From the NCBI GenBank assembly GCA_950295325.1, contig OX485803.1, forward strand, positions 5,704,001 through 5,768,000: a stretch of 64,000 bases of DNA, read 5' to 3'. A program made the translations under genes and the position numbers. Of the stretch, positions 1 to 10,060 are shown one piece after another (positions within the stretch are counted from its first letter, which is position 1; each line of letters opens with the position of its first letter). The notes beneath the pieces are model-generated. The model ran no database searches and was not told where the DNA came from. It saw only the letters and a list, made by a program, of their open reading frames with translations. Source of the DNA: Polytrichum commune (taxonomy: Eukaryota; Streptophyta; Polytrichopsida; Polytrichales; Polytrichaceae).

Positions 1-828
1 AGTGGAATGTTTGGGTACCCATAAATTCACCTTCGGGTAGCTTGAACAGTCAAGAATGGGATAACCAAGGCGTTTACATATTTCCATTTGTTGGATTTAC
101 TCAATTTATGGGCATGCTATGCAAGTGAAACCAGGAAGATAATAAAAAACTGTCATATTTATAACATTCTCAACACTGGGGAGCTATTTCACCCCTTTTT
201 AGGGTTTGCAATTCTTTCCTGTGTTTATTTCTGACCTACTGAATAATGTTCATGGGACTATCCTTTGACCTTGAAAAAGTAATTGCTCCTAGTAATCCCT
301 GGCATAGTTGTGTACATATTTACCGGAACAAGGAATTATAGTAGACGTGCCTAACTTGGTTACTAATCTTAATTGGACACCTATACTTGAGTGGTGTGTA
401 TCCAATAATGGACACCAAAAAGACATATGTTGAAAACAGATTGGACTAAATGTTTAGAATACATTAAGCGTTCTAAATTCAACAGTCAACGTAATTGAGG
501 GGAACCTGTATAAGCACTTAACGAGCACAAGAATCTTCACTTTGACAATGAGTAATATATTCATGTGAGCTCCAAATTTTTTGAGGAAAGTGGTTACGGC
601 CTCGATTTAGATTTGCTAACCATTTCGCACTAATTGTGTGTTTCCTATCCTAGGAGAAGTAGGCTACTCAGAAAAAGTAATTACTCAAGACCTATATACC
701 TTAGTTAGATCAATGGGCTAAGTCATGTATGGCTTTGTAGTCAAAACTGAGCTTGTAGACTGAAGGAATTTTGGGTTGTCGATTTCTACGTCCACATATC
801 TGTGACTAACTCTTCTTATGCATTGCAG
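1..828. other. Left-edge stretch with dispersed repeat, no gene seen
   Basis: I see no coding exon here. From about 540 to 730 the sequence is recognisably similar to 33340-33540 (both contain the words 'tcgcactaatt' and 'gggctaagt' in the same order), so it is a diverged dispersed repeat. An earlier exon of the downstream gene may lie before the window or be hidden here. Confidence 0.5.
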
Positions 829-3800
829 AAGTAGGAGGATATCGATTATCAAAAGCAGTCAATCGCCTGCTATGGAAACCAAGAAGGCCTTAGAAGTGCC
901 ATCTGGTAGGACTCCTTTGGAAATGACATATCTTGAGGTTAGTTCTTGGACTCAGAATTCAACTTCTGTACCTTGTATGGTTTTGACTGAAGGGGCCTTT
1001 ACACAGAACTCGAGTGGTTGTGGTTATGGTTCAGGCCCACTTTCAACCACAACGACAATATCAATTAATCAATATATATATGCTTTGGCCTTGAAGTTCT
1101 CTACTGGTGCCACATACTGACTGCAAACAAAATATAACCAAAGAAAGTAAATTACAACCATTGCAACCACTCTCAAGTACACCTTATATTGGAGTCGTGA
1201 GGGGTGGCTTAAACCCAAGGCCTTAACCTGGATCCCATGCGAACTCTGAGAATTAGCCACCTAAGGCTGGAATAGTGCTTGGATGGGTGACCTTCTTAGC
1301 ACTTAAGTTTTGGTGCCCCCTCCCACATGTGGTCCACCCAAAACTAGGTGGGGTAATCCATGTGAACCGCATATTTTCAACCAACCATGTGGGAACCTAG
1401 GGGCTTGCCCTTGGGGGCAAAAGGAGCCAGCCAACTTCTCTGTGCAGGTTTTCACCTTTGAAAGGAGGCAATAGCCTTTGGGTACCTTTTAATTTTTGTA
1501 CTGCTCGTTTCGGGATTACATATAGACTTGAACCAACTTGAAAATGAAGCAGCGCCACAATTCACGCTGGTGGCAACATCAGAGTCACCTTCCTTCTTTC
1601 TAGAACCATCTACCAGGATGGTGGTTGTGTTCAAACGCCCTTTGAGAAACCAAACCTAGAACTTGTTTGAATTTAAAGTTGCACGTCATTCTGGGGATGT
1701 GGTCTTTTCTGATGGGGATATTATTTTCTCTGCAGGGAAACAGTTGGCTTTGGAAGCTCAATGGCATGAACATCTTAGTGGACCCAGTTCTGGTTGGGAA
1801 CTTGGATTTTGGTATTCCTTTCCTCTATGATGCCGCCAAGAAGTCGGAGGTCATGAAGAAATTCACTGTAAGTAACGTCCTTCTCTTTCTCATTGCCACA
1901 ATTTGTGAGAACCTTCGAGTATCAGAAATTGTGAATTTGTGTCAATTGGTTCAGAAGATGGATTCAAAGTGAGGTGGGTCAGGACCAGCGTTGGTCTGGT
2001 ATACAGGTGAATGCACGGTATCAAAAATTAACATCAATAATGGTATTAAAAAACCTATCCGTGGGTATCAAAATTGTAATACCATTCAAATATTGATATT
2101 TGGTGGGTATCTCAATGTAAGAGAATCTTTGAATACGTGAGTTATTATTTGGGCAATACCATTATAAACCATATTGATACTAGGGGGATGTTGCCTAGGT
2201 ACAAAGGTCCTTGCATGGTATTGGAATGGTATTTTAAAAAGAAATACCATCAAATACCTATCCATATCAGACTGGTATCAGAAAATGTGAAATCCTCATT
2301 ATAGTATTAGATGTTAAAAAAAGATGATACCAGACTGACACTGGTCAGGACTAGAGAATACAATATGATATCAGGACAGCTCAGCAAGCCTTTCTCTTTG
2401 TCTTTGGGTGCAGTTGGATGACCTGCCAAATCTCGACTGCATTTTGATCACTCAAGGCTTTGATGATCACTGCCATAAAACGACCCTACAAGCTATGTTG
2501 AAAAGGTTCTCTGAAGTCCGTGTTATTGCGTCTCCAAATGCAGAATCCATCATGGGCAAACTGGGATATCACAATGTAAGTAGGTCTAATTCACTTGCTG
2601 TGCCTGCTTCAATTTGAGCCTGTTACAGTTCACTGAGTGTGTTGCAATTCATTCTGTGCACGTTGGCTGTTTGCAATTTGTATCACCTTGTTATTTCGAA
2701 GCTTCACTTTTGTGGAGCCGAGGCCAACTTTACACCATGAAAATGTGAGGGCCCTTTGACACTCGTCCCGTACCCTGGGAAATTGAAATTGGATTTTGTG
2801 TGGTAAGTGTAGTGTGAAGAAAAAACATGACTAGGCTCTCAACTGAATGCTATATCCATACCATCCTATTTTTGTGAACCCTTCTACACAATGAGTTATA
2901 TTAAGTCAAGGGCTGTGAGAATTTGAAGTGCCATGGTCTCCCATTTTTTGTGTTAGACCCTCCTCTTTGAGGTAGACTTGACACACAATATGGTAGACCA
3001 TGAAACATTATTTATTTCACGCCACGTAGTAATCCATGTAGGATATTTGTCCATTCATGTTTCCTTGGTTTATTAAGCCCTCAAGCTCTAGTTTAAAGTG
3101 AAGTGGGATAGTCTTGACTTTCCACCAATAAGAGATTCTAGATTTCAATGGTCATGGGCCATGAAGCTTCAGCGTAAAGTGCCCCTTTGTACACAAGTTC
3201 AGAATCACTGGTTTCTAACAGAGATCGGTAGGACAAGGTAAAAGAATTTTGGCAATGACATGTGCCTAATCTTGAGGAGCTTGGTTTCAAGGTTGGTCAC
3301 TCTTTTTCTGGTCAAAGTGTTTGTTTTCAACCCCCTTCGAAAACGAAGGTTCTAAATGTTACAAAACCTTACCAAACCAAAAGCACCATCTTGAATCAGA
3401 GTTGAAAACGGGTGTTCATTCCCAATAGATGAGGGACCAACCTTGAAACCAAGCTCCCCCAAGGTTAGGCACTTGTCAAGGCCGAAATTCTTTTACCTTG
3501 GCCCACCAATGTCCATTTCGAAACCAACGTTTTTGGAATGTGAGTGGCCTCCCCTTCACTTGTTATTTCAAGTTTCCCTTTCGTGGAGCTGAACCTGCAA
3601 GGTGAGTCTGATCCAGGATTCACGGCATTGCTTCATTGAGCTATCACATGCAACTTATTGTCAAGGCTGGTAGTAAACTTGACAACATGCTGGGTGGGTT
3701 CCAAACATGTGCCAAAGGCTGATCACGTTGGTTCCATTCTGTTGCAAAGAAATCTAACATCAAATATTGGGAACTTCACCATTGCAGGAGTTGCAGGAGT

Positions 3801-5772
3801 TGCAATCTACAAAAATGTTGTCAGGTCTTGATGTATTTGTGTGGCTGTACATTACCCATAGGTCACCTACTTGGAGCCTAACGATAGTACCACTCTGGGT
3901 GACATCCATGTTCGTGCCACGAAAGGCCCTGTGCTGGGCCCACCTTGGCAGCGGCCAGAGAATGGGTATGCTTAAAACCTGCATTTACCAGTGTTGGTCT
4001 GCTGTTGTCTCTCTTTTTGATATTATTCAGGCATCTATAATGAGGGGTCTGCATTTTTTGATACCAGTAGGGCATGGGTGTTTGCCAGTACTTTTGTTTA
4101 CGATATGATACCATTCGGGTCTATGAACCACGCAAGTGCTTTCATAACTAGACAAAATCGTCCTACTATCAATATGGTTTTAGAATGGTATTGTCCAAAT
4201 AATAACTTGGGTATACAAAGATCCTCTCACCTTGACATACCCACCAAATATCAATATGTGGCTGATATTACAATTTTGATACCCATGGGTAGGTTCTTTG
4301 ATACCATCATTGATGTTGATTATTGATACCATGCACCAATGAACCAACACTGGTATTTACCTTGCATTCTACCCTCTACATTTGTTGACATGTGCGGAAA
4401 GAGGAGGAAGTGTATTACAGGAAGAATCTTGTTTCTGTGTTACCTGGATATCTGTTTCCTTTGAAGACTATGGATGGTAAATGAAAGGGTTAAGGAGTGA
4501 CATAGACAGTAACATAAGTTTTATGTGGGAGTGAAATAACATTAGTGCTATGAGCAGGCCATTTTAAGATTCAGTTAGTTTCAAGGATATTACCCACGAA
4601 CTGCTTGTCTGTGAGAGAATTCATAGTGAAAAGTGTATGTGTGCAGGTACTTCTTAACGGTCCCGAACCCAAAATATGTACTGTATTATGAGCCTCACTG
4701 TATTTTTGACAAAGCCAATTTGGATAAAGAAAGGGCAGATGTAATTGTGACACCTGTCAACAAGCAAGTGCTGCCTGCATACACACTGGTGTCTGGCCAA
4801 GAAGATGCTGTGAAGCTTGCCAAGTTCCTCCAGCCCAAGTAACAAATCCTTCCTTCAAGAAATGTAGTCACAATTTTGTCTGTGCAGTGTATAATTGTCC
4901 TTGTCAACTTTCTGTAAAAGGGTTGTAGATGGTCGAAGATGCCTTTTCCAATGGGATGTTTCATATGAATCTTGACATATGAGCAACTAAAATGTAGTTA
5001 TTACATCACAATATGAACTTGAGTAATATACATTGGTGTGTACTCAGTTGATGCAGCATAACTGGCCACTCTTTAAAGAAACCTCTTAGACCCTAAACCC
5101 TAGATCCTAAACCTTAAACCTCAAACCTGCAGAGATTCAGGCAATTCATCTGGCAATCTCATATTTTTCTCGTGGTCTGGCAGATATTTGGTAACTATGA
5201 AAAATGCAGAGCTTGACAGCCGGGGTCTTCTGTCGATGATTGTTTCTGAGAGAGGAACCGTTGAGTCATTCAAGGTACTACATCACAAACTTCCAGAGAC
5301 AAAATTATAATAATGTCTAACCAATAAAATATGAAAATTGATGTCACTGATTTCCAATGATTGTTGTGATAATTGCATGATTTTCTTCTATGATGTACGC
5401 TGCTGCGAAGAAAATTGTTCCATAAGATTGATGTGTATGTTATATGAAATAACCACACTATACACCAGTAGGTATAATTATAACGTTATAACTACATTAT
5501 ACACCATCTGGAATTTTGTGATCAGTATGTTAATGTCTGCACTTGAGCTATTTTGGACTTGGGGAAGATGATGTTTGAGCGTCATGTAATTGCTCTGGAA
5601 GCACTTTTCTGACTTCTGGTTTCTCTGTGGCTCCCAGGAGATGCTCTATAAGGAAGTTCCAAATGTTGAAGTTTTAGAACCCTTACCCGGACTTCCTTTC
5701 GAAGTACCCATTGAGTATGGTAGGGAGTACGTAGACATTGAGAACCTGGACAGTCTGCTCAAATACTATTGA
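829..5772 (+). CDS. Metallo-beta-lactamase-fold protein (At1g29700-like), 7 exons visible, 5' partial
   Basis: Exons read at 829-937, 1736-1867, 2414-2575, 3862-3965, 4647-4838, 5184-5274 and 5638-5772 (TGA). All junctions are GT-AG and the phases join into one frame of about 308 residues. Recognisable blocks are GNSWLW, ILVDPVLVGNLDFGIP, ITQGFDDHCH, GPPWQRPENGY, YYEPHC and LVSGQEDAVKLAK. From memory of the family this resembles the plant metallo-hydrolase/oxidoreductase type (Arabidopsis At1g29700), usually with a plastid transit peptide. The canonical HxHxDH zinc motif is replaced by a DDHCH version, so zinc chemistry is uncertain; I recall the same change in plant relatives. The first visible exon begins after an acceptor at 826-828, so the N-terminus and start codon are missing or unseen; an in-frame ATG at 873 is the only internal candidate. 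Introns 1 to 4 carry several small transposons. Confidence 0.85.
1190..1430 (+). mobile_element. 5S-rRNA-derived SINE (SINE3-like) or 5S relic in an intron
   Basis: Bases 1231-1295 align by eye with plant 5S rRNA: GGATCCCAT, then GAACTC, then a TTAGC-type box A region, then TAGTGCTTGGATGGGTGACC, which is close to the 5S box C segment. The 5' third of 5S is poorly conserved. The sequence continues past the 5S part with unrelated DNA containing 'ccacatgtgg', as expected of a 5S-headed SINE rather than a plain 5S gene. It lies in the first visible intron of the metallo-hydrolase gene, in sense orientation. It cannot be a working 5S gene given the many changes. Confidence 0.6.
1985..2344 (+). mobile_element. 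MITE copy 1 in an intron
   Basis: A 360-base element with imperfect terminal inverted repeats of about 18 bases (CCAGCGTTGGTCTGGTAT at the left; the right end reads ATACCAGACTGACACTGG). It is flanked by a direct repeat TCAGGA at 1979-1984 and 2345-2350, taken as the target duplication. It has no coding capacity and is rich in 'ggtat/atacc' words. It lies in the intron between exons 1736-1867 and 2414-2575. Confidence 0.7.
3227..3507. mobile_element. Foldback element in an intron
   Basis: Two arms of about 78 bases (3227-3303 and 3429-3507) are imperfect reverse complements, including GAGCTTGGTTTCAAGGTTGG against CCAACCTTGAAACCAAGCTC. They are separated by a centre of about 125 bases. There is no coding potential. 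It lies in the intron before exon 3862-3965. Confidence 0.65.
3988..4353 (-). mobile_element. MITE copy 2, inverted relative to copy 1
   Basis: A 366-base copy of the family at 1985-2344 in opposite orientation. Its reverse complement starts with CCAGTGTTGGTTC and shares the series 'ggtatcaa-taa-caacatcaatgatggtat' and the CCCATGGGTATC block with copy 1. A near-match ATTTA is present on both flanks. It lies in the intron after exon 3862-3965 and begins only 22 bases downstream of that donor site. Confidence 0.65.
5088..5130 (+). repeat. Interstitial telomere-like repeat
   Basis: Several degenerate copies of the plant telomere heptamer CCCTAAA (ccctaaaccctagatcctaa and onwards) stand in the intron before exon 5184-5274. 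Shorter versions occur at about 22326-22345 and 24904-24920. Confidence 0.55.
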
Positions 5773-8073
5773 TGTAAAGAACTTGGCAGTACATTGATTT
5801 TGCATGTAAAATCTACTTTTTTAACAGACCCAACTTATGTTTGGGGATTTACTCATATAAATAGTGTTTAAGAATTTCCTTTCAAAGATAGTTTTAAATT
5901 CCTCTTTTGCTCCAAATCGCTTGAGATGTGGCTTCAATAGTTGAAACGATGAGTTGCATAATGTGGTGGAGAATGGCAACCACATCAAGTCGATAATTTA
6001 AAAAAATGTCTCCGTCAATTAAAATTTGTATGAATAAATGTAATTTGTCCAAACACGGTGATTCAAAGGCCACCCGTTTTGGAAAGGTTGAATGTTGATG
6101 GGCTCACCACCCATGTGGCATTCTTGCTGCTTGACCTTTCCAAAATGTAATTTTAGATAAGTTATTTTGAAGGAAGTAAAATACATATAACAAAAAGTGC
6201 AAATTATCATCAAGAAGTAACCATTGATGTCCCTGCTTGAGCCCAACCTTGCATAATTTCCATCAATCAAGTGTCTATGCAATGTGATTCATAAACAAAA
6301 ATCCATGCTTACAATGTACATAACAATTTTGCTATACACAAACTTAGCTTATCCTCGAAATGTTATTTTTCATACAATTGACACCGAAATTAGCTTTAAA
6401 GATCTCAAATTAGTCTAGTCCAAGACATTTGAGACGAATCAAACCTATAGGGCTCAAGTTTTTATGTTGGATAGATGGAAAGTACACTTGTATGCGATGC
6501 TTCCCTCTCTCTCTAGGTGCATAACATTATTAAGCAGTGTGCGTTCGTTCATGCGAGTCTTGAGAATATAATTAGAGTATTCTTGCACTAGATTGAAACA
6601 TCTCATGGTTATATGTCTAGGGCCCACATGAACGAATGCACATTGCTTTATGATGTTACGTGGACCTCAAGAATAGTTGAATGCCCACTTACCTCACTCT
6701 TGCAAGGAGTAAGAATGGAAATTGAGCCACACATCCTCTATCATGCACCTCTCATGAACCCTCACCTATATTAGAATCTAGCGTATAGGTACATATCCAA
6801 GTCTAATTGTACAAATCCGAAGAAAACCACAAATAGGTCACCTAAAACTTCCACTTCAAGAACCACAACACATTCGCCTTCACCCCAAAAATAACAAGAT
6901 CAACTCTCACTTCCCTCATTTGGAATTTCTACTATGGAATGTACTAATGTACTCATGCCCTTTTACTTTTATTTTTAATTTCTACTTTTAGTTATATCAA
7001 ACCTCTACATACATATGTTGAATTCCAAAAAGTGCCTACAAGTACATTGAAGGTGCCCTCACTCTACTCTGTCCCCCAAGCTTTGTGCTTACTTCACCGA
7101 TCAACACACCGCAATTCTAGAACATTCGAATCTTCGAGGTTTTACACACAAAGCCTCGCTTTCGTGCTTCAAGTTCAAGTTGTGTGTGCGCAAATTTGAT
7201 ATTAAGTTTTGAGGGTGACGAAGCTTGTGGCAGGTTGTTGCAAATGATGGGAATCGAATCAAGGTGAGCTTGGTCATCCTGGTGATTGACAAAAACTGGC
7301 AACAAGGATCTTGTGATGAGCTTGGAATTTTGGGGATTCAAACTTGGAGATTGATTTGTCACCCTTGTTTTGTGCAGTCTGTGAAGTGGTGTAGGCAGCT
7401 CCAAAAGAGAAGGGTTAGGGTTTAGGGCACGAGTTTTGTGTGGGTGGGGGGTTTTGGGAGCATGCTTCTGAAATCATCACCATCAGCAGCACCCGGGGTT
7501 ACAAAATCGATGATGAAAAAGAGGGGGCTTAACGGTGAAAGGGCGATGGAGCTAAGCCTTCCAGGCGCATGTGAAAGATGTGGCAGACAAGACAAGCTTG
7601 GCAGATAGCATGTGATGATGGCCGCATGTGAGTCTTGCATCAGTTGTGAGAGATGTTGCGTGTTTTTGGTATGTCTAGAGAGGAGATACCAAAATGTGAG
7701 GGCATGATGGCAAGGGACGAGGCTTGTCAATCTGTACAGAGATTCAGGGCACCATAGTTGCCCTAAAGCAGTCCTTGGATAAGTCTGTGTGAAGGTTGCA
7801 TCAACCCTCTCTTTCATTCTGGTAATATCATTTGCCGTCTCTTAGGCCTTGATTGGAGCGTGGTTTCCCTAAAGCAGTTGTTGGATAAGTTTGTGCGAAG
7901 ATGGCCTTCCTGGTGAATTTGGCGTATGCTTGGCGTTGATTAGATTATGGAAGGATGTGAGGGAAGAGCAGTTCTCCAATATTTCCGGGGTGCCATTTGA
8001 TGGTAAGGGTGATGAAGTTCGTGCATCTTCTTTTTATTGTATCCGAATTGAGGTTGTTGATGGAGTGAGAGCC
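5773..8073. other. Intergenic region and probable 5' leader of the next gene
   Basis: From 6380 to 6520 there is a dispersed repeat also seen at about 12960-13120 and 53000-53090 (shared words: 'ctcaaattagt', 'aacctatagg', 'atgttgga'). The stretch 7400-8073 is probably transcribed leader of the gene at 8074. It contains a short duplicated segment (ccctaaagcag and ggataagt at about 7758 and 7868). No other gene could be supported. Confidence 0.4.
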
Positions 8074-9405
8074 ATGGCACCTGAAGTGGCAATTCCAAGG
8101 CCTTCAGGAGGGAGGTCGAAGATGAAGGGCTCGAAATCGGAGGGGAGGATGAAATTGGCTGGGGTGCCACCCCGACCAACTCCCCTCTACAGTGCGCGGA
8201 ACTTAGACCTGTGCACACAGCAGCTTGGCCACTGGAATCCATTTGCAAGCTCAGCTGGTGCGAGCCCCGAGCAATCTTTCGGCACTCGAGGAGCGGCGGG
8301 GTCTCCGAGGTCAGGGTTGGGAGGAGAATCTCCTCACTCGGAGTTGAACGGCAACGCAAGCATCGTTAACAACCCAGTGCTTGCGGCGGTTCCTGAACCA
8401 AATTGCAATTGCAGATGCAAGCCCTATGCGGAGCCTATGCCTATGATGTCCTTTGGGGCGGTAATGCATGGGAAAGAGGAACATCAAAACCAAGCACTTT
8501 CATCGTCGGGGATTCCGAAACTTTCCTGCGAACGCGCAGGGAGTGTGCACCCGATTCGCCAGAGAAATCTGCCCGGATGCGAACCAGCTGCTGCTGCGGT
8601 TGCTGTTCTTCCTTCATTCGCCGGCGAAGGCTGGTTCAGTTGCCCTAAAATGAATGGAATCGACAAGGAAACGTCCGGGAATGGGAATCCTCCTATGCTT
8701 AGGTCACCATGTCCATGGCACCATCGATCTCCTCCTCCAAATCTGAAATTCGAGGTCGGGAATGGTAGGTTGATGCCAAATGCAATTGCGCGCTCGGGGC
8801 TGCCTGTGCACGCGGGGCGACGAATGCAGGGATGGAGTAAACGTCGGAAGCAGCTGTCGCACGCGCTTGTGCGAGGTTTGTGGCGATGGAAGGACGGATT
8901 CCACGCGCGTAAGCGGATGAAACGATCCGGCCCCGGCGCGACGCACAATTCGGGGTCGGACAAAAGCAGCGACCGGGCGCCCTACGGGGTGCACGCCTCC
9001 GATCCGTCCACGGCGCCGACGTCGAAGGCCGATCCCTTTAAATGGTCGGATTTTCCCATCACCCCGACAGATTCGAGCGGGGAGCTCTTCTATGTCGCAG
9101 GAGGGGCAAATGCAAACGGTGCAGGGCAAATTTTGCAGCCGGAACTGAACTCGGTGGCCAAAGAATGGTCGGCAAAGTGTTGCTGCTGCCTCCATGGAAC
9201 CAGCGGCACTGTGATCGCCGAAGATTGTGATCATCGATGGCTTGGGAATGAAAATAACAGTGTGGAATCTGGCTACGGCAGTGAACCTGGGTACCGAGGT
9301 GACGAAGAATTAGAGTTTGGTGATATTGATGAGCAGGATGAAGAGGAAAAGGAACCTGAACATCTGCGAATTTGGAGAGAAGGGATGTCTCGAAGGAAAC
9401 ACTGA
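8074..9405 (+). CDS. Unrecognised single-exon protein, 443 aa
   Basis: The reading frame is open well upstream, but the first good ATG is at 8074 in the context GCCATGG, so I start there. The region is clearly more GC-rich and less repetitive than its flanks, which supports real coding. The protein is basic and Ser/Pro/Gly-rich in the first third (RPSGGRSKMKGSKSEGR) and carries a CNCRCKP cysteine cluster near residue 110. It has arginine/lysine-rich stretches in the middle and a CCCCLHG cluster near residue 380. It ends with a strongly acidic tail (DEELEFGDIDEQDEEEKEPE) followed by LRIWREGMSRRKH. I see no signal peptide or membrane span. I do not recognise the family; the low-complexity, charged layout would suit a nuclear or regulatory protein, but that is inference only. 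Confidence 0.7.
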   Translation: MAPEVAIPRPSGGRSKMKGSKSEGRMKLAGVPPRPTPLYSARNLDLCTQQLGHWNPFASSAGASPEQSFGTRGAAGSPRSGLGGESPHSELNGNASIVNNPVLAAVPEPNCNCRCKPYAEPMPMMSFGAVMHGKEEHQNQALSSSGIPKLSCERAGSVHPIRQRNLPGCEPAAAAVAVLPSFAGEGWFSCPKMNGIDKETSGNGNPPMLRSPCPWHHRSPPPNLKFEVGNGRLMPNAIARSGLPVHAGRRMQGWSKRRKQLSHALVRGLWRWKDGFHARKRMKRSGPGATHNSGSDKSSDRAPYGVHASDPSTAPTSKADPFKWSDFPITPTDSSGELFYVAGGANANGAGQILQPELNSVAKEWSAKCCCCLHGTSGTVIAEDCDHRWLGNENNSVESGYGSEPGYRGDEELEFGDIDEQDEEEKEPEHLRIWREGMSRRKH

Positions 9406-9477
9406 GGCCCGCTGAAGGTAACTTTGCGGGCTTAAACCTCAAATTGTGACGTGAGTTCCTGTCCAGCACGATGATGT

Positions 9478-10060
9478 ACATTTCACTGACCTATATAACT
9501 CATTATCCACGTTCCATGTTCTCTAGACAAATTTGTGATGATGTTTTTTTAATTCATTGGTTGATCCCTTTAGTCTGGATTGTATTTGAATAACATGTTA
9601 TAAGAGTAAAGGTTTCTGTCATATCAGCTGTCTGAGAACAGTACATGAAGCAAAGTGCTTCATGCCTTTCAAACTGTTTACACATTCATTGCAGATGTCC
9701 TTTATTTGAATTGGGTAGGTCAGTCTCTTGGATAGATATTTCACTGACCTATCCAACTCATTCTTCACATCGCAGAATCTTTTTTTCTTGGGCCACGAAC
9801 CATTTATGCCTCTTAAAGCGGGATGAGACCCTCAAATTGAGCGATGACAAATTTGTGTTGATACTTTTATTGACTGTGTGATGCCTTCGGTCTGCACTGT
9901 ACTTGAACAGCAGGTCATAAGTATTCTGTCATATCATCTTTGTTCCTGAACAGTACATGGAACAAAGTGCTCTATATCTTTCAAACCATTCATATACTGA
10001 TTGCAAGTGTACTTTTTTGCAATATTGAATTGGTAGTTCAGTCTCCTGGATCTCTTACTT
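9478..10060 (+). repeat. Diverged tandem duplication behind the 8-9.4 kb gene
   Basis: Two copies of about 260-310 bases (roughly 9478-9738 and 9742-10060) share in order: 'atttcactgacctat', 'gacaaatttgtg-tgat', 'catatcat/cagct', 'cagtacatg-agcaaagtgc', 'tttcaaac-ttca-a', and 'tcagtctc-tggat'. The second copy carries an extra segment near 9770-9840. The first copy probably includes the gene's 3' UTR. Confidence 0.6.

Noticed and set aside
1190-1430. Functional 5S rRNA gene
   Set aside because: The first third is unlike 5S rRNA and the matched part carries many changes.
7422-7817. 131-codon minus-strand frame
   Set aside because: Opposite to the leader of the 8-kb gene, no motif, Ser/Leu/Pro-rich composition typical of a shadow frame.
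8484-9234. Minus-strand frames of 159 and 176 codons
   Set aside because: They lie inside the GC-rich coding region of the 443-aa gene and are antisense shadows.
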